64,000 bases of DNA from a bacterium (GCA_905221125.1 CAJNBY010000003.1:1-64000), one strand, 5' to 3'; shown: positions 40,646-52,808, counted from the first letter of the stretch. The notes: generated by a model not told the origin, from the sequence alone. Numbers and translations are program-made.

Positions 40646-42415
40646 CTAAAAATTGAAGAATTCCATAGCCTGTTTAAACAGTAAATCCGTATACTCTGGA
40701 TCTTCTTGGGCAATGGTAACTTGCTCTTGAATCATTTCCAAGTCATCTGTTATCATGCCATCTGCTCCTAGCTGAACAGATTTATCAAAAGACTCTGAAC
40801 TATTGATGGTCCACACGTACAATTTTTGGTCAGTATTCCATAGCTTGTTGACAAAATTTTCATCTAAAGTTGAATACTCCATGGTGTATCCTGTGGCTTT
40901 CGTTCTTGGAAAAATACTATTGTAAGGCAGGATGAAATAGACTGGAATTTGTGAGTCATAGGCTAGCACCTGGTCAATCACATGGTAGTCTAAGGACTGC
41001 ATTTGGTGGCCATTCTGCTTAATGATGGCTCCATATTTATCCATAAAGCGTTTCATCATATCTGGACTATCTTTTCGACTAGTTTTAATCTCAATGAGGA
41101 GTTTTTGATGCAATTCATTGGCTTTGTTGAGATAATCATCAAAACTAGACACTTTACTATGATAGCCATTTTCAGAAATATCTAGTTTGGTTAATTCATC
41201 TAAGGTTAAATCTTGAGGATTGGCATTGACCCCTGTCAAATTCTTGATATTGGCATCATGCATCATGACAAACTGGCCATCTTTTGTTTCCTGAACATCC
41301 GTCTCAACAAAGTCTGGCTCTAGCTGAGCTGTCCTTTCTAGTGATTGGACGGTATTTTGGACACCATTTTTATCTGAAACACCGCGATGAGAGATAATCA
41401 AGGGTCTATGTGCTACTGGCGCTTCCAAATAAACATATCCCTCAAGAGCGAAAAAGATGCCGGCACAGCCCATCACTCCCCATCTCATCCAGTGGTCTTT
41501 CTTTCTCCTTGGTGTGATTTCTAGTTCTTCCCCTGTTAAAAAGGAAACAAACTTAATAAGGAAATAGGTCAAGGCCATATAGTGGAAATTCTTAATCAAG
41601 ACAAAATTAATGATTCCCAGTACAAGAGATTCCTTATGGGTCACTCCATCCATCAGTACCTGACTCGCTAAGATTGGAATCAAGAGAAGAATGAAAAATA
41701 GGTAGGTTTTGACGATAATCCAAAGCAAGTTCCAAATATAAAACCAGGATTGCCTTTTCGTCTTCTCTAGACTGTATTTGACTGCTTCTTTGACTGTTTT
41801 CTTCTCAAACAAAAGCTGGGGTAGGGCAAACATCAAACGTATTGAAATGTAAAAGAGCAGCAAGGCTAGAACAGTGATTACCAAACCGACCAACCAATAC
41901 TTATCTTCTACATAGGCTACTATGAATTCCGGAATGACGATTTTATTGAGGTAATAAATCTTTAAAATCTTTCGAATCAATGGAAAGAGCATCATGACAT
42001 AAAAGAAAATAAAGGCCATTTTGGAAATCGTCACTTTTCTCATGAATAAGAAACTCTGATGAAAGACCTTGCGACTGTACTCCAGCAGGGTCCTCTTTTC
42101 ATGATAGAGGAGATGTCGAGCTCCGATAAAGAGAAGTCCTATCTGGTAATAGGCAATCAGTAAATTAACGATTACCAGAAGAAATAAAGCAAGACTAACA
42201 AAGGGAGAACCCTTTATAATGGCAAAAAAATTGTTGTAGGAAAGAAAAAGATAACCTGTCTGACGGAGCAACAGTCCAGCAATCCAAGAATTAAGTGGTA
42301 ACCAGACAAACTCAATCATCATAAATATCAAGAAAAAGAGAAAGAGAATTTTATCTAGATTAAAGTAGATTTTCCTAAAACCTAGATTTTTAGGTTTTTC
42401 AAGTTTCATAGGCAC
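40646..42415 (-). CDS. Glycerophosphodiester phosphodiesterase with membrane domain
   Basis: The 589-residue protein has a long N-terminal membrane region (about 8 transmembrane segments within 15-330, including a GPDPase_memb-like domain) and a C-terminal GDPD TIM-barrel (about 340-575). Catalytic features are visible: SHRGVSDKNG near residue 345, ETDVQETKDGQFVMMHD near 375-392, and LLIEIK near 440. It would hydrolyse glycerophosphodiesters at the cell surface, from phospholipids or teichoic acid. It ends 2 bp before the exonuclease start codon and is probably the last gene of a minus-strand operon. Confidence 0.92.
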   Translation of the reverse strand: MPMKLEKPKNLGFRKIYFNLDKILFLFFLIFMMIEFVWLPLNSWIAGLLLRQTGYLFLSYNNFFAIIKGSPFVSLALFLLVIVNLLIAYYQIGLLFIGARHLLYHEKRTLLEYSRKVFHQSFLFMRKVTISKMAFIFFYVMMLFPLIRKILKIYYLNKIVIPEFIVAYVEDKYWLVGLVITVLALLLFYISIRLMFALPQLLFEKKTVKEAVKYSLEKTKRQSWFYIWNLLWIIVKTYLFFILLLIPILASQVLMDGVTHKESLVLGIINFVLIKNFHYMALTYFLIKFVSFLTGEELEITPRRKKDHWMRWGVMGCAGIFFALEGYVYLEAPVAHRPLIISHRGVSDKNGVQNTVQSLERTAQLEPDFVETDVQETKDGQFVMMHDANIKNLTGVNANPQDLTLDELTKLDISENGYHSKVSSFDDYLNKANELHQKLLIEIKTSRKDSPDMMKRFMDKYGAIIKQNGHQMQSLDYHVIDQVLAYDSQIPVYFILPYNSIFPRTKATGYTMEYSTLDENFVNKLWNTDQKLYVWTINSSESFDKSVQLGADGMITDDLEMIQEQVTIAQEDPEYTDLLFKQAMEFFNF

Positions 42416-42417
42416 TC

Positions 42418-43008
42418 CTAGTCAAATAATTGAGATAAGTCCAAGCCACCAAAAGGATTGTTTGATAGGCTACTTTCTGTTTCTAACAATTCTCTAGCTT
42501 GATCCGACTCTAAGAAGGACTCGTAAACACGCGCCGTCATCCGAGCATCCTCTAGACTATTATGGGACTGTCCTTGAAATCCAAGAAAAGAGACAACAGT
42601 TTGCAACTTGAGATTGGCAATACCATGTAAATCTGAACTACGACGTTCAAAGGCTTCATCATATAAATCCACCTTGTACTGCTGGCTGTAGTCTAAACCA
42701 TGCTCTGCTAGAATAGGCAAATCACTTTTAGCAGCATTGTATCCAACCATCGGTAAAGAACCCACAAACTCTTGAAATTCTGCTATAACTTTCTCTACTG
42801 GTGGAGCATCTTTTAGGGTCTCAGCTGTAATCCCAGTCAAACCATTGATAAAACTCTTTAGAGGCACACTAGTATGGACATAGGAATCATAGGCATCGAT
42901 TTCCTGACCATCTCTAAAACGCACTGCCGATACTTGAATCAAGTGTGTTTGCCCTTCATGCTGATTAAATTCTAAATCAAAAGCAATGTAATCTTCTAAT
43001 CGTTCCAT
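42418..43008 (-). CDS. DEDD-family 3'-5' exonuclease (DnaQ-like)
   Basis: The 196-residue protein belongs to the RNaseT/DnaQ exonuclease family. Exo I is IAFDLEFNQ (Asp11, Glu13), exo II is around VGYNAAKSDLPIL near 107-119, and exo III is HNSLEDARMTARV near 152-164 (His, Asp). It may proofread DNA or degrade RNA ends. It has no polymerase fusion. It stands upstream of the GDPD gene (2-bp gap) and downstream of rocS. Confidence 0.88.
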   Translation of the reverse strand: MERLEDYIAFDLEFNQHEGQTHLIQVSAVRFRDGQEIDAYDSYVHTSVPLKSFINGLTGITAETLKDAPPVEKVIAEFQEFVGSLPMVGYNAAKSDLPILAEHGLDYSQQYKVDLYDEAFERRSSDLHGIANLKLQTVVSFLGFQGQSHNSLEDARMTARVYESFLESDQARELLETESSLSNNPFGGLDLSQLFD

Positions 43009-43105
43009 TTTCTACCTTTCCTCTACTGTTATTTAACTTGATCAACTATACTATTAGAAACAAAAGAAGCCATCAGGTTAGCATTTAACCTAAACAGCTC
43101 CTTGA

Positions 43106-43597
43106 TTATCCTCCAAATAAACGAGCAAAAAAGCCTTTCTTAGTGGATTGGACTTCTTCTTTTGCTTGGTCCAGCTCTAGCTTGAGATTTTCTTGATCCT
43201 TCATGGCTTGAAGGGTCAATTGTTGCTGCTGATCCAGTTGTTTGTCTTTCTCAGCAATCTGACGGTCTTTGATACGCATTTGCTCATCTTTTTCTGATAA
43301 CTGACGATCCTTGGCTTTTAATTGTTCATAGAGACGAAGAATTTCTGCATTCTTCTCATCCACTAGAATCTCCATCAGTTCACGCTGCTTGACATCTTCA
43401 CTGACAGGCTCATCTTCAAAAATCGTTTTTTTATAGATTTCTTCTAGCTTAATCAAGCCACTTCTGGTAACGACTGTTACCCCTTTGTCATTTTTATCTG
43501 TGTCTTCTTCTGGTAATTCTTTGACACGGTTATTGATTGCTTGGCGAGATAATCCTAAGACCTCTGCAATCTCACTGACGGTCATTTCAATACTCAT
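43106..43597 (-). CDS. rocS: Chromosome segregation regulator RocS
   Basis: The 163-residue protein matches pneumococcal RocS in length and design: an N-terminal helix-turn-helix (TVSEIAEVLGLSRQAINNRV, about 6-26), a long coiled coil (about 75-145 with repeated KDRQ/EKDEQ heptads), and a short C-terminal amphipathic helix (KKGFFARLFGG, 153-163) that binds the membrane. RocS is known to contribute to chromosome segregation and to link it with capsule and division proteins in S. pneumoniae. The neighbourhood (mtnN, macP, glmU) is the same as in pneumococcus. Confidence 0.88.
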   Translation of the reverse strand: MSIEMTVSEIAEVLGLSRQAINNRVKELPEEDTDKNDKGVTVVTRSGLIKLEEIYKKTIFEDEPVSEDVKQRELMEILVDEKNAEILRLYEQLKAKDRQLSEKDEQMRIKDRQIAEKDKQLDQQQQLTLQAMKDQENLKLELDQAKEEVQSTKKGFFARLFGG

Positions 43598-43673
43598 AAT
43601 ATCCTCTGAAACGTTTTCTAGCTTTTCTTTACTTAAATCTTATCATAAGCTAGAAAAACTGTCAAATTTCCGC

Positions 43674-44366
43674 TTAATCTAAAGCCTTCAAAAAGACTAA
43701 CAATACTTGGGCAGAGCGACGTCCAGCTTCGATAATAAACTCATCAAAAGAGATGTTTGCTTCATGGTTGGCATTGTCACTCATAGCACGGATAACTAAG
43801 ACTGGAAGATTAAGAGCATGCGCTGCCTGAGCAATAGCTGCCCCCTCCATCTCAACGGCTAAAACCTCTGGGAAATGAGACTTAATCACTTCTATCTTAT
43901 CATTTCCTGCAACAAAACTATCTCCTGTAGCAATCAAACCAAGATGCCATTTTTGGTCCAATCGAGATAGACTCTCTTGGATTTTGGCAACAAAGGTTTT
44001 ATCTGATTCAAAATAAAGCGGTTGTTGCGCCATTTGTCCATAAGCATAACCAAAAGCTGTGACATCCACATCATGATAAGCTAATTTGTCAGCAATCACG
44101 ACATCCCCAACAGCAATACCTTCTGCGACGGCCCCAGCAGATCCTGTATTAATAAGAGCATCCACTTGGAAATGATCAGCCAAAATCGCCACACTCATAG
44201 CAGACATAACCTTACCAATTCCACTTTCAACAAGAACGACTTCATGCGAGACAATGCTTCCTGTATGATAGGTATTCCCCAAAACAACTTGCTCTTGGGC
44301 ATTGTCTAAATGCTGGACCAGATAAGCCAGTTCTTCTGGCATAGCAGCAATAATTCCTATTTTCAT
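43674..44366 (-). CDS. mtnN: 5'-methylthioadenosine / S-adenosylhomocysteine nucleosidase
   Basis: MtnN (Pfs) cleaves the glycosidic bond of methylthioadenosine and S-adenosylhomocysteine in the activated methyl cycle and provides the substrate of LuxS for AI-2. The 230-residue protein has the family signatures GIIAAMPEELAYL at the start (catalytic Glu12), VESGIGKV near 48, INTGSAGAV near 76, and VEMEGAAIAQAA near 172 with the substrate-binding ME, and the catalytic Asp in RAMSDNA near 197. It lies 16 bp after macP on the minus strand, in one operon with glmU and the nudix gene. Confidence 0.96.
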   Translation of the reverse strand: MKIGIIAAMPEELAYLVQHLDNAQEQVVLGNTYHTGSIVSHEVVLVESGIGKVMSAMSVAILADHFQVDALINTGSAGAVAEGIAVGDVVIADKLAYHDVDVTAFGYAYGQMAQQPLYFESDKTFVAKIQESLSRLDQKWHLGLIATGDSFVAGNDKIEVIKSHFPEVLAVEMEGAAIAQAAHALNLPVLVIRAMSDNANHEANISFDEFIIEAGRRSAQVLLVFLKALD

Positions 44367-44382
44367 TTCAATTCCTTTTCTA

Positions 44383-44694
44383 TTACAAAAGTTTCATTGC
44401 TAACACAAGCAAAATCAAGAGAAAGATGACTACGAATAAGATTTTATTTAACTTAGAATTGAAGACATTTCTCTTGGTATTTTCAATGCGACGGCTTTTA
44501 TGAATAGACGGTTCGACCTGAATCTTCAAGGTTTCCTGGCTAAAACCATGTTCCTTAGGATTGGCATAACCAAAACGGGAAGATGAAGTTGGTAAAATCT
44601 TGGTCTCCTCATCATCTAGCAAAGGGGGACCTGAAATTTTTTCGCCTCTATTAGCTCTTTCAATCATTTCATCCGTTAATAAAGGTTTACCCAT
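44383..44694 (-). CDS. macP: MacP, membrane-anchored cofactor of PBP2a
   Basis: The 103-residue protein has a polar N-terminal domain and a single C-terminal transmembrane segment (about 84-102), the layout of pneumococcal MacP, which activates the class A penicillin-binding protein PBP2a and is phosphorylated by StkP. Its start [17 protein letters not shown] and the candidate phospho-threonine after an acidic run (Thr31 in DDEETKIL) fit this family. The position between the nudix gene and mtnN is the same as in S. pneumoniae. No enzymatic domain is present. Confidence 0.87.
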   Translation of the reverse strand: MGKPLLTDEMIERANRGEKISGPPLLDDEETKILPTSSSRFGYANPKEHGFSQETLKIQVEPSIHKSRRIENTKRNVFNSKLNKILFVVIFLLILLVLAMKLL

Positions 44695-44705
44695 ACTGAC
44701 CTCCT

Positions 44706-45251
44706 CTATTTTTTGTGCAATTCCCAGTATTGAACAGCCATAATTGTCTTGGCATCACAGATATGACCCGATTGAATCAATTCCTTGGCTTCTTCTAGGC
44801 TCACTTCAAGGACTTCCAAGGTTTCATCTTCATCCTGCGGACGTGGGTTTTCAACTTTTGTCAAATCGCTTGCTAGGTATAGTTTTAGTTTTTCATTACA
44901 GAAGCCAATGGCTGAATAAAAATCGTACAAGAGTTCTAACTTCCCTGTATAGGCCGTTTCTTCCTCTAATTCACGCAGGGCTGCTGCAACAGTGTCTGTA
45001 TTTTCACCTACTTCCAGTTTTCCAGCTGGAATTTCGTAAGAGACAGCCTCAATGGCTTTGCGGTACTGCTTGACCAAGATGAGTTTTTGCTCATCGGTTA
45101 CGGCTAAAACACAGACAGCTCCATTGTGGAAAATCAAATCACGTTGGGCAGTTCCCTTGCCTTCCGGTAATTCAACCTGATCTTGAACCAGTTTAAAAAT
45201 TGGGCCTTGATAGATTTCTTTTCGACTAAGCGTTTTTTCTTCAAATTCCAT
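44706..45251 (-). CDS. Nudix hydrolase (ADP-ribose pyrophosphatase type)
   Basis: The 181-residue protein has a complete Nudix box ([25 protein letters not shown] split around residues 97-119, G-x5-E-x7-RELEEE) and the ADP-ribose pyrophosphatase-like beta-rich N-terminus. It probably hydrolyses ADP-ribose or a related nucleotide sugar. It is in the glmU-nudix-macP-mtnN operon, 9 bp after glmU. Confidence 0.93.
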   Translation of the reverse strand: MEFEEKTLSRKEIYQGPIFKLVQDQVELPEGKGTAQRDLIFHNGAVCVLAVTDEQKLILVKQYRKAIEAVSYEIPAGKLEVGENTDTVAAALRELEEETAYTGKLELLYDFYSAIGFCNEKLKLYLASDLTKVENPRPQDEDETLEVLEVSLEEAKELIQSGHICDAKTIMAVQYWELHKK

Positions 45252-45260
45252 GACAGACTC

Positions 45261-46655
<1,395 letters not shown>

Positions 46656-46758
46656 CTAGAAATTCCCTTTTATTATACCATATTTCAAATCATTCCGCGC
46701 TCTTGAATGAAAAAATGCTCCAAAGTCCTTTCCTTAACCCATTTTTTGAGTATTTTTT

Positions 46759-46796
46759 TTGATTTTTTTTCATTTTTAAGGTAAAATTATGAGATA
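46759..46796 (+). promoter_or_regulatory. Promoter placing the lysozyme transcript start at or next to its ATG
   Basis: TTGATT (46759-46764), a 17-bp spacer and TAAAAT (46782-46787) put the expected start point around 46794, two bases before the ATG at 46796. There is no room for a Shine-Dalgarno in the mRNA, so it would be leaderless or nearly so. Confidence 0.5.
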
Positions 46797-47596
46797 TGAG
46801 AAAGAAAATTAATCCGCTTATTTTATTTGGTTTTTTTGGGATTATGATTTTCATTTTAATCCTGAATCGCCCTCGTTTTGAGGACCATCCTGTAAAAACA
46901 AAGTCAAATATCGCGCAAGTAGAGACACAGGCGCTACACAATATAGATAAACCGGTAATTGATGTTTCTGGTTGGCAACGTCCTGAGGAAATTAATTACG
47001 ATACTCTCTCCCAAAACATTTCTGGAGCTATTGTTCGCGTCCATAGTGGTGCTCAAACGTCCAAAGAGAACGATGCTTCCTATGTTAATGGTGTTGATAA
47101 GGCCTTTAAAACCCATATTACAGAGTTTCAAAAACGAAATGTCCCAGTTGGTGTCTATGCCTATGTAGCTGGAAAAAATGTCCAAGAAATGGAAAAGGCT
47201 GCCGAGGTATTCTATAACGCCTCTTCACCTTACAGCCCAAGTTACTATTGGCTAGACGTGGAAGACAAAACCATGTCCAATATGAACGAGGGGGTTGAAG
47301 CCTTCCGAGCAAAACTAGAATCACTAGGTGTTAAAAACATTGGAATCTACGTTGGGGTCTACTTCATGGAAGAACACAGTATTGATACAGACAAGTTTAC
47401 GTCTGTTTGGATTCCTTCATACGGTTCAAATACTGGATTTTTCGAAAGCAAGCCTAATACGGACTTAGATTATGATATTCACCAATACACATCTAAAGGA
47501 AAAATTGCTGGCTTTGACCACGATTTGGACATCAACGTCATTTCGTCCTTAAAAAACAAAGAAGAAACCTTTAGAAAACTCTTTTTAAAACCTTAA
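46796..47596 (+). CDS. Membrane-anchored GH25-family lysozyme
   Basis: The 266-residue protein has an N-terminal signal anchor (about 8-25) and a GH25 muramidase domain (about 48-262). Conserved positions: Asp in PVIDVSGWQ near 53, the YYWLDVEDKT motif with the catalytic Asp and Glu near 148-150, and the ending DYDIHQYTSKGKI and DHDLDINVI. It would cut peptidoglycan between MurNAc and GlcNAc at the cell surface. No choline-binding repeats are present. It is a single gene with its own promoter, divergent from glmU. Confidence 0.92.
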   Translation: MRKKINPLILFGFFGIMIFILILNRPRFEDHPVKTKSNIAQVETQALHNIDKPVIDVSGWQRPEEINYDTLSQNISGAIVRVHSGAQTSKENDASYVNGVDKAFKTHITEFQKRNVPVGVYAYVAGKNVQEMEKAAEVFYNASSPYSPSYYWLDVEDKTMSNMNEGVEAFRAKLESLGVKNIGIYVGVYFMEEHSIDTDKFTSVWIPSYGSNTGFFESKPNTDLDYDIHQYTSKGKIAGFDHDLDINVISSLKNKEETFRKLFLKP

Positions 47597-47690
47597 AAGC
47601 ATTTGTTTAGCATTTGCTTTTTCTTTTTGTGTTTGATTGTGATACAATATAGTAAGGATTTTTTGAAATAGAAATAGTTGGAGGAAACAT

Positions 47691-48533
47691 ATGCTCTCAT
47701 GGTTAGCACGCCTTGTTAAAGGGATTGTGATTGCTCTTGGATTTATCCTACCAGGAATTTCCGGAGGGGTTCTAGCAGCAATTTTAGGAATTTATGAACG
47801 GATGATTGGCTTTCTGGCCCATCCCTTTAAAGACTTTAAAGAAAATATTCTGTACTTTATTCCAGTTGCCATCGGTATGCTTCTGGGAATCGGCTTATTT
47901 TCTTACCCGATTGAATACCTGCTTGAAAATTATCAGGTCTTTGTCTTATGGAGCTTTGCGGGTGCCATCATTGGTACTGTTCCTAGCCTCCTCAAAGAAT
48001 CAACTCGAGAATCTGATCGAGATAAGATTGATTTAGCTTGGTTCTGGGCAACCTTTATCATTTCTGGACTAGGTCTCTATGCCTTAAATTTCATCGTTGG
48101 AACCTTAAGCGCCAGCTTTCTTAACTTCGTCCTAGCAGGTGCACTACTGGCTCTTGGAGTATTGGTTCCTGGCCTCAGCCCATCAAACCTACTTTTGATT
48201 TTGGGCCTCTATGCTCCTATGTTGACTGGTTTTAAAACCTTTGACCTCTTGGGAACTTTCTTCCCGATTGGAATCGGAGCTGGTGCAACTCTCATCGTTT
48301 TTTCAAAAATGATGGATTATGCCTTAAACAACTACCACTCACGCGTCTATCATTTCATCATTGGAATCGTATTATCAAGTACTCTTTTGATCTTGATTCC
48401 AAATGCAGGAAATGCTGAAAGTATCCAATACTCAGGACTTTCACTGGTTAGTTATGTCATCATCGCCTTCTTCTTTGCCTTGGGAATCTGGCTTGGTATT
48501 TGGATGAGCCAATTGGAGGATAAGTATAAATAA
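47691..48533 (+). CDS. DUF368 polyprenyl-phosphate transporter-family membrane protein
   Basis: This 280-residue protein has about eight to ten transmembrane segments and belongs to the DUF368 family; members have recently been shown to recycle undecaprenyl phosphate across the membrane (PopT). The conserved GISGGVLAAILGIYERMI near residue 22 and LVPGLSPSNLLLILGLY near 160 repeat each other, as expected for an inverted-repeat fold. A ribosome site GGAGG precedes the ATG, and the next gene overlaps its stop (TAATG). It heads a three-gene operon. Confidence 0.85.
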   Translation: MLSWLARLVKGIVIALGFILPGISGGVLAAILGIYERMIGFLAHPFKDFKENILYFIPVAIGMLLGIGLFSYPIEYLLENYQVFVLWSFAGAIIGTVPSLLKESTRESDRDKIDLAWFWATFIISGLGLYALNFIVGTLSASFLNFVLAGALLALGVLVPGLSPSNLLLILGLYAPMLTGFKTFDLLGTFFPIGIGAGATLIVFSKMMDYALNNYHSRVYHFIIGIVLSSTLLILIPNAGNAESIQYSGLSLVSYVIIAFFFALGIWLGIWMSQLEDKYK

Positions 48534-49015
48534 TGGCAAAAAAAGTTAAAGTCAAAAAAACATTAGTAGAACAAATCCTGTCCAAAGCAGGTATCCCACA
48601 TCAAGGGATTCAAATCAATGCTCTGGAAGGAGAACTTCCGCAAGGTTATGAACGAGATCAGATTTTCAAAACCTTGGCTCTTTTGGGAGACAAGACAGGA
48701 CCGATTATCGGAATTGTACCTATCACTCAACACTTGTCTGAAAAGAAACTAGCCAAAATTTCTGGCAATAAAAAAGTGAGCATGATTCCACAAAAGGACT
48801 TGGAAAAAACAACTGGTTACATTCATGGAGCCAATAATCCTGTCGGTATTCGTCAAAAACACAATTATCCCATTTTTATGGATAAGATTGCTCTAGACTT
48901 AGATCAAATGATTGTATCCGCTGGGGAAGTTGGCCACAGCATTATCGTCGCTCCCCAAGACTTAGCTAGCTTTGTAAAGGCTGAATTTGCAGATATTTTG
49001 GAGGAAAGCAAGTAA
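48533..49015 (+). CDS. YbaK-family aminoacyl-tRNA deacylase
   Basis: The 160-residue protein is a YbaK/ProX family deacylase, expected to hydrolyse mischarged Cys-tRNA(Pro) or Ala-tRNA(Pro) in trans. It has the family hydrophobic core (GPIIGIVPITQHLSEKKLAK, GYIHGANNPVGIR) and the C-terminal VSAGEVGHSIIVAPQDL. The basic N-terminus (MAKKVKVKKT) is typical. It overlaps the genes on both sides by a base or two (TAATG junctions), so translation is coupled across the operon. Confidence 0.9.
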   Translation: MAKKVKVKKTLVEQILSKAGIPHQGIQINALEGELPQGYERDQIFKTLALLGDKTGPIIGIVPITQHLSEKKLAKISGNKKVSMIPQKDLEKTTGYIHGANNPVGIRQKHNYPIFMDKIALDLDQMIVSAGEVGHSIIVAPQDLASFVKAEFADILEESK

Positions 49016-49632
49016 TGAAACTCTACTTTGTCCGCCACGGTCGTACTGTCTGGAACCAAGAAGGTCGTTTTCAAGGTGCTAGTGGAGATTCTCCCCTACT
49101 TCCTGAATCCATTAACACCCTAAAACGACTAGGCCAGTATCTCAAGGAAATTCCTTTTGATCAGATTTATTCAAGTGATTTACCTCGAGCTGTCAAATCT
49201 GCCGAGATTATCCAAAGTCAACTCCAGACGCCCTGTCCTTTAGAAAGTGTTCCTAATCTCCGTGAATGGCAGCTGGGGAAATTAGAAGGTTTGAAAATCG
49301 CAACTCTAGAAGCTATTTATCCCCAACAAATCCAAGCTTTCCGTACGAATCTTGCTAAGTTTGACACTCAAATGTTCGGAGCCGAATCCCTCTATAGCAC
49401 AACCCAACGGACCATCCAATTTATCAAATCACTAAAAAATAGTCCGGTTGAACGTATTCTAATTGTCGGCCACGGCGCTAATCTTACTGCCAGTCTCCGT
49501 ACTCTTTTAGGTTATAAAGAGCCTCTTCTTCGTAAAGATGGAGGTCTAGCAAATGCCAGCCTGACCATTCTAGAAACCCATGATTTTGAAAGATTCACTC
49601 TCGATACTTGGAATAATACTTCCTATCAATAA
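49015..49632 (+). CDS. Histidine phosphatase superfamily protein (phosphoglycerate mutase-like)
   Basis: The 205-residue protein has the phosphohistidine motif FVRHGRT (His8) and the second catalytic His in IVGHGANL near 151, with Glu/Arg positions at ELREWQLG near 84. It is a member of the acid phosphatase branch of the phosphoglycerate mutase family rather than a glycolytic mutase; the substrate is not predictable. It is the last gene of the DUF368-YbaK operon and is followed by a terminator. Confidence 0.9.
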   Translation: MKLYFVRHGRTVWNQEGRFQGASGDSPLLPESINTLKRLGQYLKEIPFDQIYSSDLPRAVKSAEIIQSQLQTPCPLESVPNLREWQLGKLEGLKIATLEAIYPQQIQAFRTNLAKFDTQMFGAESLYSTTQRTIQFIKSLKNSPVERILIVGHGANLTASLRTLLGYKEPLLRKDGGLANASLTILETHDFERFTLDTWNNTSYQ

Positions 49633-49633
49633 C

Positions 49634-49664
49634 AGAACTTGATTTTATCGTCAAGTTCTTTTTA
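49634..49664 (+). terminator. Terminator of the DUF368 operon
   Basis: AGAACTTGA (49634-49642) pairs with TCAAGTTCT (49651-49659), followed by TTTTTAG. Confidence 0.85.
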
Positions 49665-49760
49665 GTTTTTAAAGATTATCCGTGAATTTCTTGGTTATTT
49701 ATGATAAAATGGGAGTATCGCAAAAAATGACTCATCGTATTCAATTTTGAGTAAAACTAG

Positions 49761-51260
<1,500 letters not shown>

Positions 51261-51266
51261 GCACTT

Positions 51267-51297
51267 ATCCTCTGGTACTTGCCAGGGGATTTTTCGA
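51267..51297 (+). terminator. Terminator of lysS
   Basis: ATCCTCTGG pairs with CCAGGGGAT (one wobble), followed by TTTTTC, directly after the lysS stop. Confidence 0.8.
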
Positions 51298-51300
51298 TGC

Positions 51301-51334
51301 AAAAAGAGACTGAGGAAAACTCAATCTCTACTTT
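51301..51334 (-). terminator. Terminator of the amino-acid ABC transporter operon
   Basis: On the minus strand AGAGATTGAG pairs with CTCAGTCTCT, followed by TTTTTGC. It overlaps the last codons or stop region of the substrate-binding protein gene and faces the lysS terminator. Confidence 0.7.
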
Positions 51335-52160
51335 TCACTTCTTTGGTTGCTACATCATCTCCAAACCATTTTTGGCTGATTTCTTGGAACTTCCCTTCTT
51401 GGTGTAGTGCAATAAAGGCTTGGTTTAATGCTTGCAGCAATCTCTTGTCTGCTGGTCTAACTCCGACCGCAAAGGATTCACTTTCAAATCCTGCTGAAAA
51501 AACATTGTAATCATTTAATATACCTTCAGACTGGAGGTAATAATTAGCATACACTCGATCAATCAACAAGGCATCAATCCGGTCATTTTTCAAATCAATC
51601 AAGGCTTCATTGAAACTTTGGTATTGATTGGCCTTCTGGTCTTTGACACGATTTTTCAATAAATCTGGCTGGGCTTCAAAGTCTAAATAACCAGAGGAAC
51701 CGGCTTGGGCTCCTAAGGTTTTATCCTTCATATCCTCTACTGAACGAATCTGCTGGCTTTTCTTGGCAACCAGAACTTGCTGATTTTCCATATAAGGAAT
51801 GCTAAAGGCAACCTTCTCACGACGTTCATCAGTCGCAGAATAGCCATTCCAGATAGCGTCTATGGTTCCATTTTGCAGTTCCGTCTCCTTCATATCCCAG
51901 TCGATTGGCTGGAATTGCACTTTGAAGCCTAATTTATCTGAGACAGCTTGTGCCAAATCAATATCAAAGCCTGTATATTGGCCATTCTTTTCTTCAAAAC
52001 CCATGGGTACAAAGGTATTGTCAAAACCAATAGTAATGGTTCCCTGCTCTTGATACTTATCCCAGTTATCCTGTTTGGGATCACTAGCCTTCTGAGTACA
52101 AGCCGTTAAAAAGAGGGTCAAGAGCGAAACCAATACTAAAGCAATTTTCTTATTAGTCAT
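51321..52160 (-). CDS. Amino-acid ABC transporter substrate-binding lipoprotein
   Basis: The 279-residue protein binds an amino acid outside the membrane and delivers it to the permease. I place the start at ATG 52160 (MTNKKIALVL), because the in-frame GTG at 52166 is part of the Shine-Dalgarno. It has a lipoprotein signal with the lipobox LTAC near residue 20 (SLLTLFLTACTQKA), and an SBP_bac_3 domain with FDNTFVPMGFEEKNGQYTGFDIDLA near 46-70. The operon order (permease, ATPase, binding protein) fits a polar amino-acid importer, perhaps for cystine or glutamine. The ligand is not predictable. Confidence 0.92.
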   Translation of the reverse strand: MTNKKIALVLVSLLTLFLTACTQKASDPKQDNWDKYQEQGTITIGFDNTFVPMGFEEKNGQYTGFDIDLAQAVSDKLGFKVQFQPIDWDMKETELQNGTIDAIWNGYSATDERREKVAFSIPYMENQQVLVAKKSQQIRSVEDMKDKTLGAQAGSSGYLDFEAQPDLLKNRVKDQKANQYQSFNEALIDLKNDRIDALLIDRVYANYYLQSEGILNDYNVFSAGFESESFAVGVRPADKRLLQALNQAFIALHQEGKFQEISQKWFGDDVATKEVKSRD

Positions 52161-52169
52161 TGGCACCTC

Positions 52170-52799
52170 CTACTTGGGTTCAACCTTGAGAATCTGATCT
52201 GCGATATTTTCCGCAAACTGCAAATCATGGGTAACCACAATCTGTGTCATGCCAAGTTCCCTATTTTGCAAGATTAGTTTTTCCACTTCCAGTCGTAATT
52301 CTGGATCTAGGGCAGAAGTCGGTTCATCGTAGCCAATGATTTCTGGGTCAATCATCATAGCACGCGCCAAGGCCACCCTTTGCTTTTGCCCACCAGATAG
52401 TGAGAATGGATAGGCGTCTGCGTGCCCTGCAAGTCCTAACTGTTCCAAAAGCCCTCGCGCCTTCTTCTCAGTCTCTTCCTGCTTCATTCCCATGGTTTTT
52501 ACGGGCGATAAGGTCAAATTGTTTAGAACTGATAAATGAGGGAAAAGTTGAAAATCTTGGAATACAAATCCCAGTAGATTGCGCTTCTCCAGTTCATCCA
52601 GTTCCAAAGGTTCTCCATTATAAAAGATTTGCCCTGAATCAATAGTTTCAAGACCTGCAAGCATACGTAAGAGAGTTGTCTTACCTCCACCAGAAGGCCC
52701 AACGATAGCCAGGATTTGCTTTTCAGGAATTCTTAGACTGAAATTTGACAAAATTTGCTTTTCACCAAATCTCTTATTAATATTTCGTAATTCTAACAT
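52170..52799 (-). CDS. Amino-acid ABC transporter ATP-binding protein
   Basis: A 209-residue ATPase of the polar amino-acid importer class. Walker A GPSGGGKTT is at 34-42, the Q loop near 82 (FVFQDFQLFPHLS), the signature LSGGQKQRVALARAMM near 134, Walker B IIGYDEPTSALDP near 153, and the H loop VVTHD. Its length is short but complete. Note Tyr-Asp-Glu-Pro in Walker B where most have FDEP. It lies between the permease and binding-protein genes, 9 and 9 bp apart. Confidence 0.93.
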   Translation of the reverse strand: MLELRNINKRFGEKQILSNFSLRIPEKQILAIVGPSGGGKTTLLRMLAGLETIDSGQIFYNGEPLELDELEKRNLLGFVFQDFQLFPHLSVLNNLTLSPVKTMGMKQEETEKKARGLLEQLGLAGHADAYPFSLSGGQKQRVALARAMMIDPEIIGYDEPTSALDPELRLEVEKLILQNRELGMTQIVVTHDLQFAENIADQILKVEPK

Positions 52800-52808
52800 G
52801 GTAGCCTC

